A DNA stretch of 64,000 bases. Source: Isoetes taiwanensis. Taxonomy: Eukaryota; Streptophyta; Lycopodiopsida; Isoetales; Isoetaceae. The number at the start of each line of letters is the position of its first letter. Positions within the stretch are counted from its first letter, which is position 1. The notes beneath the pieces are model-generated. The model had not been told where the DNA came from and ran no database searches. It was given only the letters and a program-made list of their open reading frames with translations. The position numbers and the translations under genes are program-made. The stretch is taken from positions 26,959,189-27,023,188 of the forward strand of contig JAJEKV010000001.1 in NCBI GenBank assembly GCA_021234155.1, written 5' to 3'. This document shows positions 1 through 12,290 of the stretch, one piece after another.

Positions 1-469
1 ATAGGGCCTAACGCGGCCGACATGGTTGTCCAAAAGATGTTTCCTACAAGGCACAATCAAAGACCACGCGAGGCGTAATTCAGCACTCAAAGGTTGGGAT
101 GCAAGGAATTGTTGTGGCTTAAACATTTGTGATTTGTGATCTGGCAGTGTACCTCCATCCTCTACTGCTATATCAGGTGGACAAACACAAGTACCATCCA
201 TCTGCCAAGGATGCTAAGTAATACCCAAAGACAAAACATCTGGACACCCACTTCAGGTGCTTTGTCCGCGTGAGCGTATCAAATGGGATCTTCTCAACTT
301 GTTCCATTACCTCACAGATCAGCTTTGTCGATGGCTTTACCAAACCATTAGTTGATCTAAGTTTGTCAATGAAGGAGAGTCAGTGATGAAGAAGAAATTG
401 CGTTCTAAGGGAGAGAAGGATTGCCTTAGTTTCAAATGATTTTCGCTAGTCACAACATTTAAGGGAGAG
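1..469 (+). pseudogene. Ty1/copia pol 3' end (RNase H tail) and polypurine tract
   Basis: The frame open at 222-386 reads KTKHLDTHFRCFVRV near its start and FVDGFTKPL further on. These match the conserved RNase H end of copia polyproteins (the 'SKHIDIRFHFIRD' block, then the 'ADIFTKPL' block). The strand is + and the order is right. No integrase or full reverse transcriptase is visible because the window begins inside the element, and sequence 1-221 has stops in this frame. The frame ends at 384-386. A purine run (AAGGGAGAG, 461-469) directly before a TG is the expected polypurine tract for plus-strand priming. The element is non-coding debris now. Family assignment to copia is secure by motif; lineage is not determined. 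Confidence 0.75.
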
Positions 470-845
470 TGTTGGAATATAAATATGCCGACTAAGCATA
501 ATGTGTCAAATGCAAATAGTTGGTTCGTAGCACTCTAGCACACAAAATGAGAAGGTGTCAAATGTACGTAAGACAAAGACTTTGTCAAGATCGAGCACCG
601 AATTCTCAACGCTATAATTAATTTAAGCAGGTTAAATCCAGAGACTACTATTCTAGTCTCACCCTGTTGTATATATTGATTGTAATGCTATGTACTATGC
701 AATGCTCGGCAGAGATTGTATTTCCTATTGCTTTTCCTTTCAATAGATTTGTTCTTGTCTCTATTCTATCTCTTGAGTCGACCTTACGTTTGTGCCGGGT
801 TTCAATTAGTTCTATCACTTCTAGCGTGTACCGCTATTCACATTC
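470..845 (+). mobile_element. copia 3' LTR (right edge approximate)
   Basis: It starts with TGTTGGAATATAAAT directly after the polypurine tract, a classic copia LTR opening. A TATA-like stretch (TTGTATATATTG, about 668-679) and a T/C-rich tail fit a promoter and R/U5 region. The right end is estimated: a CA lies near 842, but no second LTR is in the window to define the edge. Confidence 0.6.
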
Positions 846-3679
846 ATCCTGAATCAAATACTATAGTAACGCTCAACCCACCATCTTGAGCTTCATTCTA
901 TTGGCCGTTAACATTTATTTCACGTACAACTACAACATCACACCCCTAGCATGCAATCTGGATTGACGGCCCTCAGACATTTCAACATACATTCCAAAAT
1001 TCTTCATTGGTAATCTTGCAAGACACCCCGCTCTTCTCCTCGTCGCTAATACTTAGATTAACTCTCCAAGATGTTTTATCATATCCGTGACATCGATGTA
1101 CCTAAAATGCATATATCCAATATCCCATAAATGCTAGAGTCATTTGGGTTAGCTAAAGTGTAACCTTGGTAGTTCTTTTCAAACAAAACCCATTGCCTAT
1201 ATACCTTTATGATCCGCTGTGCCACCGACTTCCCAAGTAAATGGACAGGGCCAATTCTAAGTTGGACTCTGTCTATGCCTATATTTTGATAGGTCTCTAG
1301 CTATTTCAACCATTCCTAGTGCCTATGCAGGTACTTTTAACCCCCTCGTGATGTAAACTATGATTTCCTTAATGGATTATGCCATAATTCCAAAGGTTTC
1401 TACATGTAAATGGGTTGGCCTTCTAAAGGTTCCTCTGAATCTCCTTTGTGTCCCAACATGCTTTGTCACAATTAACCTATTTTCTTAAGTTATCATGCCA
1501 ACTTCCAACTTTTCATCGCTCAAATAAAAGAATGTTTCATTCCTCATAATCGATGGAGGTATTTCAAAATCTCTCGATCTCATAATAGAAAAACCCTATA
1601 TTCGAATCCTAGTCTTAAAGTCATAATCTATAAGAGGTCTATGCCTCAAGGCAACGGATCCTCTTCTACTTCAAGATCTAAGCAATTGTTTCCCTCATGA
1701 AAGTAGGTAATTCTAGGATATATGGACCTACTCATCAATTCCATCTTACCTTTTCTTAATCGCACACCTCGCCTTGATTCTTTTATCGACTTGAAATTGC
1801 TCTATATTGCTCCTCTTTCCTCGCCGTTATCCCTAAAGGTATAATCGCCAAAGTCGCCGCATCTCTTCTTTTCTTCCATCGTGGGGATGCATATTGTACA
1901 CATCATCTTCTTATTCCCCAAAATCAATATATGCTCTCACCTTATAACGTCAAGGAATCTATTGGTATCTACAACCTTGGAGAAGTTAAGCTTCTCATTA
2001 TCGCTATTCCAACAATCGCTCCAACCATCCCTGATGTTTTTAGAATGTAACATCACCGCATATGCTAGACTTACTCTAGCTATTTTCATCGATTTAAATT
2101 TCTTTTTCTATATTCCTTAGTACATGAATCGCATAGGCAACCCAACCATTGGGGTAACTTGAATGCTTATCTCTCCTGGATCATACTAATCCAATATCTT
2201 GAGTATATGCCTATCATTATGCTTATTCTTTTAAGCATATCTAAGTAATATTTCACTCAGCCTTATACCTAATATTCTACTATCTTCCAATATGATATAC
2301 GCTCCAGATTCAATCTACATCTTCGAGAAATGCATTTCCACTCCTATCAAGGGTTTCAGATCGCTAACATCCTTCTCATGACACGCTTTTCAACATTTCA
2401 TAAAAGATAAGCTTCTGCCGCGACTTGAATTATTGGATTGTACTCAAGCAGAAGCCTTGGCCGAGCGTGGTAATATCACCTCGCAGTATATTTTATGCAC
2501 TTTCAGACCTTTTTAATTTGTTCATCATCTCACTTCTCTTGAGCCAATAAGATGTTATAATTCAACATTGGACTAGGCAAGTACACGCAGAGCCAACAAC
2601 TCTAAGCTCCAGATTCACAAGTACTATTTGACATAGCCACCTAGCTATGTTCATGTCACACCAAATTTTTTCCTCTAATTCTGCCTCGCTACCATGGACA
2701 TGTTGCGGTTTCACACCACACGCTCTGTGACTCCAAATTCCCTTACTTTGCCGCGTGATCCTCAAGCTCTAATCACAAATTCCACAAGTGATGCTACCCT
2801 AGGTTCCTAGTGGACATGTTTAACGCCCAAGATAAGAACTCTTATCTTCATACTTCCAGACTATATGGAATGAAATCCAAAAGTTCTTAAAGATACATCC
2901 TATATTTTTTTTCGTTCTTTCTATTCATTATGGTCCTAGTACCATATATCAATGCGGAGCTACCTCGATACCCACATGATAAATCGAGTCCAGAAAGCAC
3001 ATTCTCTTGGTCGATAAGTTCATTGGCACCTACCTTATTCATACTCCTAATTTTGGTCTATTCAAAGTATCCTCCAAATTTCTATATTTGAGACGTTGTT
3101 CGCCACAACGCTCAAGTACCTTCTTGTTACATTAATCGCCTTGTGGGTGCATTTACTTACCTCCCTGTAATACCCGCTGAAGGTCAATTTTCCTTCAGAA
3201 AGTCTCAGCCGCTGCAGCTCCAACATACTTGTAGCTTTCGCATCTGCTAACCTTTGCTAGCTATCACAGCCTTCCATTTCAAAGTAGGTCTTGCTGCACG
3301 CTTATCTCGCCAGCTACTCTCGACCTCCGCTTCACCTTGTGTGAAAAACTACGCTCCACACTATTGTCCAGCCTTTATTCCCAAGATAAGATGTGTCCAT
3401 CTCCCTTAATTCTATACCATGCATAATGAGTCATGCCTTGACCAACGCCATTAAGCCGCATCCACGCGGACTATGTGGTTTGTTAATCATGCAATATGCC
3501 GTGATCGCTATTGCACACCTCAGAACATCAATCTCATTTAAATCCAACGTGATGCGTAATTTTATAACTGTAGTTTATGGATCCGCATCTTCATACAAAT
3601 ATTATTCTCTACCTTCCTAATCAATGCTCTGCCTATTATTCTATGCATGCACCATCATGGTCAAAACCTACACTTAAAA
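846..3679. other. Unassigned AT- and pyrimidine-rich sequence
   Basis: I see no recognisable gene, RNA or bounded repeat here. The strand is C/T-rich with scattered stops in all frames. The longest frames (1881-2120 +, 2562-2765 -, 3393-3620 +) show no family motif. It is probably old retrotransposon non-coding sequence. Confidence 0.4.
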
Positions 3680-4070
3680 GTGGTCTCCTTTCATGAGCCG
3701 GGTACTTATAATCCAGCTTCCACCTTTTAGTATAGTACCTTCTTTAACGGTCTATAGATAATCATAACTCACTTCCATCGATATTCCTTCTACGCTGAAT
3801 GGCAATATATATGCCGTGATGATAAATCATTCCTTGTAATTATTAGGTCCAGTTGTTTCACCTGATAACAAAACATCGGCCATACCAATTTTCTCGAAAA
3901 CCATCCAAGATAAGTGATACCTACTAATTCTTATTCCCCAACGCTAGCACTTCTACTTCAAGCAAGAACCCATGATCCGCTTAACCTTCGCTATATACTC
4001 AGCCTCAAGAAGCACCGCATGCTTTTATGCTTCCGTGATTCTAATAAATGTGTAGATATAACTAATGAAT
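3680..4070 (-). pseudogene. Minus-strand copia RNase H relic
   Basis: Read on the minus strand from about 4065, the translation gives HAVLLEAEYIAK (about 4000). This resembles the copia RNase H block 'xxALSTTEAEYIA'. Some 250 bases further on, in another frame, comes TVKEGTILKG followed by ISTRLMKG, which resembles 'RxxIKEGTI' and 'ADMLTKPL' in the same order as in copia pol. Stops and at least one frame change separate the blocks, so the coding sequence is dead. The match rests on short motifs, and its orientation is opposite to the copia piece at position 1, so it is a separate insertion. Confidence 0.4.
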
Positions 4071-6885
4071 TAATATGTGTGCTCATGTGAGGTAAAGTTG
4101 GTTTTAGTCATAGTTCACTCCAAATTCAAAAGATATCGATAGAAGCCTTGTGATCCATGACTTTCGATTAGCTCCACAAAGGTTTTTAACCATGGGCTTA
4201 AAGCCACGATATCGCAATTGGACTCTTGCAATCTTTTAGAACTTTTATTTGAAATCAACCCCATTTATCTTAACAATGTAGTCTCATTTTCTATGGTCTT
4301 TACCCCTCACATATCGTGGTCTCAAGCATCGGGCTTAGGAGCTAAGTGTAAACTATGGATCCAGAGTGTAAGTGTGGAAACATTAAAGATAATTTTCAAA
4401 AAGGGGAGAAACCTATTTAAACACATAGTCAAATATCGTGAGAAGGAGATAATTATATATGCCTTACACAAACCCTAAGGAATAGCGAGATTCTAGATAA
4501 TGTTATTATATAACACGCTTATGAATAATAAAATGATGAAGAACGCCCCGCCCAGAATAATACAGCATATAGGTAAAAATGGCAAATGATATTACAATAT
4601 AATTCTATTAAAGTTTAAGTATAATGTGAGGGGCATGTAAACACCGATGATAGCAATCCACGAAGTTGTTAAAATTGTAACTAAATAGGAAACAAAATTT
4701 AGATGCAAATTACCTTTGCTACCACGTAATAAAAATCACTCAGAAAGTCAAGGACAATGTAATGACCATATAATGGTTAATATGATTAGAATGATTTCTA
4801 CTAAACATCAAGGACATTAATAAGTCTCAGATTATACAAAACAATTACACGTATGTATAAAAGAATGATTTCTACATCAACACATTGTAAACTCATCACC
4901 AAGAATGAAACAAAGGAGACTTCCACAACCTTGACTTGATCTCTTGACAGCCCTAAGCTGATGATCATGTCCGTTTATACCTCTACCTTTATATCCCGCA
5001 GTTATTACAAGTCATTTCCAACTTTAATATCTAGCAATATAACAGGATTTTTTGTGTTTTTGTAATCGCTTCGGTTTTCATATGATTTGCGGTCGTGATT
5101 CATCCGTGTACTAAATAGTATTTCTAGAGTGCACCCTTTTGTAAGTCGTTGATTTTAGAAAAGGCAAATCCCATGGTGAATATCCTCCTATTTAGTTTTA
5201 GGGTTTTTTAGGTTTTTTAGGTAATCTTCATCCACTAACATGACCATTTTAACTTGACTTTTTAAATCCCATGTGTTAACCCATTTTAATTATTTCCCCG
5301 AACTAACCGCTTATTTTTATTTTCTTTAAACCTAACGCAAGTTATTGTGAGGCGGCTCGGCAGTTTCACGGTAATCCGCCTCCAAAGCATAGAATCCCAG
5401 CCCAAATCATCAAGGCACATCCCGATTTTGCCTTCTAGGGATTCTTAGATTATTTCGGCCCCGCTTGTGGCGCAAATCGTGGAGCCTTCTGGGTGGCTAT
5501 TGAAGCCTCGAGATATCACACAGTTGAATGCTTTGCCCTCGCTCTTCCCGACCTAGCTTGCCCCGCTTGATCCTGAACCACCTATGGTGCATTGTGTCTT
5601 CGCCGTCTCAACATGCAATAGAAACTTTTCATTATTGATGAAGACAAGCCATGGAGGTCGCCATTGGACAACACATTGAAGGTTGGTGTCGGTTTATAGT
5701 CAAATAGCATGCACTACTTACGCTTGCCTCCTACCATACTTAGTGTTGAGACAGAAAAACAAGTTAGGCCTCTACAGAACATTGTCTTCGAAAGCACTTA
5801 AGTGCTATGTATGGTAGTCGATAACTTCAATGTTCACAAGAGCATCGCATGCATCGTATTATTATCATAGATTGGCTCGTGATGAACTTTATGATGGCGA
5901 GCCTTTATTCTTATTGACACATGTGGGTGAGTGCTTTACCAGCTCGTGTTTGATTCCTTATAAATTGGAAGTACTGGGTTTCATCATTTATTTTTCCATT
6001 ATAAATAATGTGATAATTGTTGTAGATGTGACATGGAGGAAATGCAAGATGAAATGCAAAGTTTCTAAATGAAGGTGAAGCACATGTTAGTAAATTTTTA
6101 CGAAAGAAGCTTGTTGATAGAGGGTTAACTGTGACATTGGCATTATTGCTCCATATGCAACCTGTGTACCAAATGCTTAGTTGTTGTATGGCTTCAATCA
6201 ATGTTATGTGATGCCCTAGGAGTAGATATGTTCTTTGTTCCAAATTTGTTGATTGAGCCTCAAACTTTTTCTTACAGTTCAAATTTCTAGAACAGTTGAA
6301 ATCAAAGAAATTTATTAAGTGGGCTACAAATCAAGACAAGAGATGGGTTTCAAGGCTTCTAGAGAAAGAAGCAATTATTATTTCTATGGTTCGGGTCCAA
6401 ATGCTCTACTTAGAGGTGAGCAGCAAATATTTTCACCAAATATTTTCTCAGGATGAATTTTTCTTCTGCTAGCACCCCAAGACGAGGAACATGTCTAACT
6501 GCTGGTAATGAATGTTGCTATAGTGGAGTTTTCAGATCAACTAATCCAGTAATGAATGTTGCAAATTACAAGGGCAAGAATAGAATAGAATAGAATAGAC
6601 AATGCCGATCATTTGTGATAATCGCAAATAAAGAAGTCCGTCAGTGGCTTCCTTGCCGCTTATTCAATATTTTGGAGAAGAATGTAGTCCGAATGCCATG
6701 TATATATAGAGTGCTAGGAAATTCTACGCTTATTGACCTGCTTTGAGAAAATGTATGCATACATGCAATCATCAATTGAATCTATTTGCCATGGAAATAA
6801 TTTGTTTGTCTTCGTGTTATTGTGCTTTTAGTAATTGATATTTAGGCCCATAAAGCTACATATGTTTGCTTTTAGTTAGGGTCCG
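4071..6885. other. Unassigned AT-rich sequence with a short AATAG run
   Basis: No gene is recognised. At 6579-6599 there is a short tandem run of AATAG. The segment 5340-6300 is less AT-rich and has partly open frames (5830-6072 + and 5911-6282 -), but I could not link either to a known family. Confidence 0.35.
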
Positions 6886-7232
6886 GCGCCCCAAAATTTT
6901 TAATATAACAATTAACACAACTACCATTAACATTATTAACATAAACCATTGCATTTAATATGACAAATTAAAATCCCCTTAAAACCCCCTTTGGTTTGGG
7001 TGCATATTCATCCGGGGTTATGTAGGGCAAATGAGAGCCCTTAAATATATTTACAATACATGTACAAAATTACCACCATTAAGTACATTCTTCAAACCTT
7101 ATAGTATTTTGCAAACCTTTTAATATACAAAGATACAAAAACTTGTACATGCATACCCCACAAACGCAGGATCGCTATGCACGGGTCCGTATCTTTGGAA
7201 TAAATGGCAAATATGCCCATCCGACAGCTTCA
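6886..7232 (-). repeat. MITE family B, copy 1 (inverted, right end lost)
   Basis: It begins near GCGCCCCAAAATTT and continues with ACATAAACCATTGCATTTAA, AAATCCCCTTAAAACCCCC and TTTGGTTTGGGTGCATATTC. This is the reverse complement of the right end of the copies at 11872 and 44047. The interior (CATACCCCACAAACG and AAATATGCCCATCCGACAGC) also matches the reverse complement of copy 2. Similarity fades after about 7232, so the other terminal repeat is missing. Confidence 0.6.
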
Positions 7233-7354
7233 AGGTTCTGGAGTAACCCCCGCGGTGAATATGCAATCACTTTTGAACATGACAACGTCTGTGGACTTAT
7301 AATCTCAATGCTATATCCTTCAGAGGGGAGACTTTCCACGTAATGACAAGTTGT

Positions 7355-7412
7355 CACAACAAGAGTAGTCTTGATGCCGGTGACAACATCATTTTTAAGG
7401 TGGGAAGAATGT
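7355..7412 (+). pseudogene. Chromovirus-like Ty3/gypsy pol tail
   Basis: The short frame ending in TGA at 7410-7412 translates as DAGDNIIFKVGRM. It resembles the extreme C-terminus of plant chromovirus polyproteins, commonly written as '...FGDxILLRGGRM*', whose stop overlaps the start of the 3' LTR. Only this tail survives; the upstream sequence is a MITE copy, so the rest of pol is deleted or displaced. The purine-rich AAGGTGGGAAGAA just before the LTR serves as the polypurine tract. Confidence is limited by the very short match. Confidence 0.5.
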
Positions 7413-8800
7413 GACGCTCAACGATTTATATATGCCTTAAGTATAAATACATGACATGTCACTATGAATAATTAATGGTACATTAATTATTCATAAGCTA
7501 AGGTTACATGCTAATAATTAAATTATAAAGGTGGAAACCTAACCTTAAACCCTAATTCGAATTTAGGGCTTAACCTAATATTAAAAAGGGCTAAAATACC
7601 AAATTAGTTAATATTAGCCAACCTCGAGTTAGCACCGCCCAAATCGATTGGGCAAGGGAGAGTTACTAACTTGGGACCCACCAGTTTTGGACCCCATTTG
7701 CTCCTGCTAATTCAATTGATCTGGCGATGGAGCACCCGAAATGATAGTGGACTCAGCTATGATCCCTAAGTAGGTACGGATAGCTTGATTCCTAGATAGT
7801 CACAGGTTTGACCCTTGTATGCTCGTAAGGTAGCTAGGGTTAACCTCAGGCGAATAGATGTATTATTAATCTCTATTTTATGTTCTATTCAAGCTATGGG
7901 ATGGGATGGATGTATAGGGATAGCTTTTCTCGTTTCCTGTTGTATGGGTAAAGGGGGTAGAGACCTAACGCCCTCTAGAAGCAGAGATGTTCCTAGACAG
8001 AACCCTAAAAACCCATTAAATGCGTACCGTAAGTACGAAGAGAGCCTACCCGGCCGCGGATGCTATGATGTGGTTCAACACCCCACAACGAAAGTATGAA
8101 GGTGAATCGGCAGGGTCTTGCTCTAGCGTGGCTGGCCAGGACTCCTACAGCAGTTAGGGCTTATAGCCGGCCACCGTGTGTGGGCCGTATGGGTTCACAC
8201 TCTCGGGCCGAGGGCGGGAGTTTCATATGTGACCGCCCCGGCTCGAACGGGCCGGGTGAGCCGACCTTTAGATTTAGGGGAGTAAGTCGGTACGATGCGG
8301 GGCTCTGATGCGACATCGCGTTCTCTAGCACACCCAGGATCCTCATTATACCGGGAGGAGACGCTTCCGGACTACTTCATCTGGACCGAGATGTAACCTG
8401 CAGTAGTCCCGGCGGTGATTCCGATTGCGCTCCTGAGGGCTACAAGCACGCCATAGCATGATTCAGCCTCTATCCGCAGTGTGCATGTGAGGGGCGGATG
8501 AGTGGACTACCCTAGTTATTGTCTTTATGCCGCCCAACGCCATGTTATACTGTCACGTTATCTGAGGTCTCCATCAGCCGGGCCACCCCATGGAGTCTCG
8601 AGCCCCGGTAGAGCCCTTAGTTATGGTGTAGTATTTCTCGGTTATGTTGGTATTCGCTAAGGTTATAGTGATGATGATGGCCACCGCTCGGTGGTGGTAT
8701 ATTATTATTTAGTATTGCTAAGTAGGTGCTAACATGTATGTACGCCCGCCATATAGGATTCCCATAGAAGGCGTGTAATGACACCTCCGCGGTCCTTCAC
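7410..8800 (+). mobile_element. Chromovirus-like 3' LTR (right edge uncertain)
   Basis: It starts with TGTGACGCTCAACG next to a polypurine tract and pol tail. The body is AT-rich at first, then clearly GC-rich (about 8040-8640), with a TATTATTATTTAGTATTGC stretch near 8700 that could hold the promoter. No partner LTR was found in the window and the end was not defined, so this may be a solo or truncated LTR. The open frames inside it (7815-8099, 8096-8308) are considered chance. Confidence 0.5.
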
Positions 8801-9087
8801 CCGCACACTTGGCCATCACAAGTGGTCCGAGTCGACTAGGAGCCTTCTCATGGGTGATCGGCCTCCTCCATGGGAGCGTCACACCAATGACCAAACCTAG
8901 AGGATCACTCCTCTATTGAAAACCCTATGCGGGCTTACTTGAAGGCACCATAGCTCACCATAGGTGTATACCTAGGTGAACCATAGAATGGTTTGGCCTA
9001 ACAGAGGCATCACTCCCATCCAGAGGCAGGGCACGTTCTATTTTTACACCACCATGGAGGCCCAACCTCATAAGAGTGTGGTGGCTC

Positions 9088-9161
9088 GGTGTAGCACCGG
9101 GACTTCTCAAGAGGTCACCCATCCCATACCTATTCCGGCCCAAGCATAAAGCACATTAACC
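9088..9161 (-). repeat. 5S rRNA-derived segment (3' part of 5S, minus strand)
   Basis: On the minus strand the sequence contains GTTAATGTGC, then GCTTGGGCCGG, then GGATGGGTGACCTCTTGAGA, then AGTCCCGGTG. Plant 5S rRNA has AGTTAAGCGTGCTTGGGCGA, then GGATGGGTGACCTCCTGGGA, then AGTCC. The order and spacing agree from about 5S position 47 to the 3' end, apart from a small insertion after the A-box. The C-box and intermediate element of the internal Pol III promoter are largely kept. The 5' half of 5S is not visible. It is either a truncated 5S pseudogene or, more interestingly, part of a Cassandra-like TRIM LTR, a known plant element that carries 5S sequence. Confidence 0.7.
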
Positions 9162-11871
9162 AATTGGGTAGTCTATTGTTATAGTGTAGGAAGTTGCAGA
9201 TTTCCTACTAGGTCATCTATGAGCATCTGGCATAGTCTCTGCATGGTAGGTCTTCATAAAGAAGATAAAATCCATATGTGCATTGAATTGAGATTATCTT
9301 CCATCTACTAGAAAAAGCCCCTACAGTTCCAGAAGACCATAAACAAGCACAGTTCCCATTTAGGACAAACCAAAAGTGAAGAGGTTGATTACCATGCCAC
9401 GCGACAAAACAACCTCTTCAAATAAAAAGGCTGGTCATACGTGCCATGCGATAGTTACATTGAACATTTAAAATAAAGAGGAGGGAGGGGCAATGTAGGT
9501 TATCGTAATGGAAATAAGGTATTGTTGAGAGGGATGATGATCATTGACAAGCTGATGAAGAACGTTGCAATAAGTAGCGAGCTCTCAAACAAATCGGAGG
9601 CTAAAATTCATGTGATGCATGCATGCGAAACATCGAGATGGTTTGGAGGAAGAACTCTGCCCACTATGGCATGCGTCCCATTAGGAAGCCCCGCGACTAA
9701 CTATAACTAGTAAGGAAGATAAGAGATCCAACATCATCAGCCATCCAAACTTTAAAAAAGAAAAGAGGTACATTTCATTTGATTTTATATATCATTTTCA
9801 ATCATTTCATATCATTTCAGGCATTTCTAGATTATGAATGGTATAATAAGAAATGTATTTTATATTATCAATGTATGCTCCAAGAGAACATGGACTCTCA
9901 AACTCATGACAATTACTGTGAGGCAAAAATAAGAATTTAGAAGAGATTGGATCTTCAATTCCAAGGACTTCATGATCATTAAAAAGTGGTTTTTGAAGAA
10001 ATTGCATCTTCAATTCCAAAGATTTAATGATCATTAAGAAGTGATTTTACTTATTTACGTTCACACATAAGTATGTATGTCACATTTTTCTGTTCTAAGT
10101 GTTGTATGATGATCTATATGCAAAGGGAACTCTAAAACAATTTTCAATCAAATGCTGGACATTCCCATTCTGAGTCGTTCCAGTCTCGTTTCGAATTTGG
10201 GCCCAAGTTCTCGTTCCCATTCCAGGTAACTATGATTCAAAGTAAGAGAGGATCATCAATATGTACCTCGACAATTAAGACAGTTGGAGACACAACTAGA
10301 TCTCTTGGTTGCATGCTTTTTTGAGAGAACACTGTAGTACTATTGGGGACATAAAAACTTCCAATAGATAAGATAAAATATATTTTTAACGTCTAGGGGA
10401 ATCTCAATGAGCTTATGGGAAGAGGAAGAGATAAGTAGAGGAAGAGGAAGTATATACTACCACCGTACTTTGACCGAGACTCCACAACCTTCATCATAGA
10501 GTGTTGAGCCTCCTTCTTATGACCCACCCCCAGTCATGGCTTAGAAGAAGAAATGTCTAAGTGTTGTTTTCTTCTTTTTTAAATTCCCTTAGATACCTTC
10601 ATAGGGCTGACTTCCTTGTGCATGATGGTACCACTCTTTTGAAAGCTCTCCACGAGCCAGTGTTTGACTCTACCTAGTTTTCAAAGTCTTTAGGATTTTT
10701 ATAAATTCTATCAAATCGAATGAAGCTAGCTCCCCTCAATTCTGACACTGAAAGTTACAAGCATTTGAAGTAGTTTGTAAAAGGGCGTATTCATCTGCAA
10801 TTTTATATGACGTGTCACTCAACAATCCAACAATCAATATTGGCTGCATAAATGTACCTCATTTGTAAACACGCCACCTCTTGTAGTGGCATCACATGAG
10901 TGGGCACACATTAATTACTGCCATTAATGAAAAAGTGCAGCTTTCTAAAATTTTGTTCAAAGTTCTATGGTGGGGATTTTTAACTTTCATCAATGGCCTA
11001 GATGGATGCTTAGGTGATCAAATGAGAGAATAGAATCTTATCTATTTCTAGTAATCTTATACATGCGTAAACATGAGCTTTTCATCTCAAGAATTTTCAT
11101 TGACATATGCCCTCAAATAAAAGTCCCACCGTCTGTCTAAAGATTGATAAGTCAAAACCCAATTTCCACATCATCCAAAGGTTTTCAAACCAAGTCCAAC
11201 ACTGCCGTTGACCCACCGCCAATCTCTGCTACTGTAGTTCAAGAAGCCTCATTTGCACACTAATAAGAACATAAGCAACTAATAAGAAGAAATGTCTTGC
11301 CAGCAAGAATGAAAGAATCAGCCTGCAAACCACGCAACCAAAGCAAAGAAATGACAGTATCAAATAGGCTGCCAATTTGGCCTACAAAAGAAGTAGAACA
11401 ATCATCATAACCAAAATTTGCCCCAAATTTTGCGGTGGCCCTAACCATGTGAAGCTTTGTAAACAATTTGTCCTCTTTTTTGCTGTCCCTGTAAGAAGAA
11501 ACCATGAAATGTAACAACCACGACTACAATAACTTAAGCAGAATTCGTGGAACTTTGTAAATTACCTTGCTAATTTTCCTCAATGCATCAAATTGGTGCA
11601 GCTTAGTTTAAAAAAATTCCCCTCCAAATCTGCGCTAAGATCAATAGAGCAAAATCATCATGCCTCTGCCTCGGAATCCTGCATAAAAGCAATAGTCAAG
11701 TCGCACTTCACAACAAGAATACCCTTGCAAAAGCACAAATTTCTTCCCAATCTGGGTCTACCCTCCTCCATCGTCTGAATAGGTTGCACTGGCAAGCCCA
11801 AAGGAATTCAACTCCCGTCAAAGTGGCAAAACTAGAAAGGTCTATGGCTAGCACGAAGACACGTCCCCAAT
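9162..11871. other. Unassigned sequence
   Basis: No recognisable gene. It contains a two-copy tandem duplication (listed separately) and A/T-rich, weakly open frames. A minus-strand frame at 11260-11517 (85 residues, partly hydrophobic) could not be placed in any family. Confidence 0.35.
9940..10048. repeat. Two-copy tandem duplication, 55 bp unit
   Basis: Unit 1 starts GAAGAGATTGGATCTTCAAT at 9940, and unit 2 starts GAAGAAATTGCATCTTCAAT at 9995. Both continue with TTCCAA and then TGATCATTAA. A few substitutions separate them, so the duplication is local and moderately old. Confidence 0.85.
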
Positions 11872-12290
11872 CCAACACAAACCATTACATTTAACACTTT
11901 TAAATTAAAATCCCCTTTGGTTTGGGCGTATCGAGAGCTGTTGGATGGGCATATTTGGCAGTTATTGCTCGATCTAGAATGTAGATATCGATCCTTCTTT
12001 GTGGGGCATGCTTGTACAAATTTTGGTATACTATATAACAAGGTCTGCGAGATATTGTAACGTTTGAGGCAATGCACTAGTTAGTGTTGATTTTATACAT
12101 AACATTAGTGTTGATTTTATACATAACATTATACAATTTTAGGGAACAAAAAAGGGCTCTCGTTGCCTACATCATCCCTCGTGTGAATATACACCCAAAC
12201 CAAAGGGGGTTTTTAGGGGATTTTAATTTAAAAGCGTTGAATGCAATAGTTTGTGTTAACTTAATTTTTTTTGGGCCCCTATGGGGCCTT
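11872..12290 (+). repeat. MITE family B, copy 2 (terminal inverted repeats)
   Basis: The left end reads AACACAAACCATTACATTTA then ACTTTTAAATTAAAATCCCC and TTTGGTTTGGG. The right end carries the inverse: CCCAAACCAAAGGGGG, GGGGATTTTAATTTAAAAGC, AATAGTTTGTGTTAAC. The interior matches copy 3 at 44047 (CGAGAGCTGTTGGA and GGGCATATTTGG near the left end). There is no transposase, so it is non-autonomous. The right end extends into TTTTGGGCCCC, which the left end has lost. Confidence 0.8.
12081..12128. repeat. Perfect 24 bp tandem duplication inside MITE B copy 2
   Basis: A unit starting TTAGTGTTGATTTTATACAT at 12081 is repeated exactly at 12105. Copy 3 has only one corresponding unit, near 44252, so the duplication arose after the copies split. 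Confidence 0.9.

Noticed and set aside
5195-5222. TTTTAGGGTTTTTTAGG, telomere-like text
   Set aside because: Irregular and too short for an interstitial telomere array; ordinary T-rich sequence.
5640-6300. Possible gene fragment with LSVETEKQVRP and EEMQDEMQSF readings
   Set aside because: I considered mTERF-like or other host families but could not align more than a few residues.
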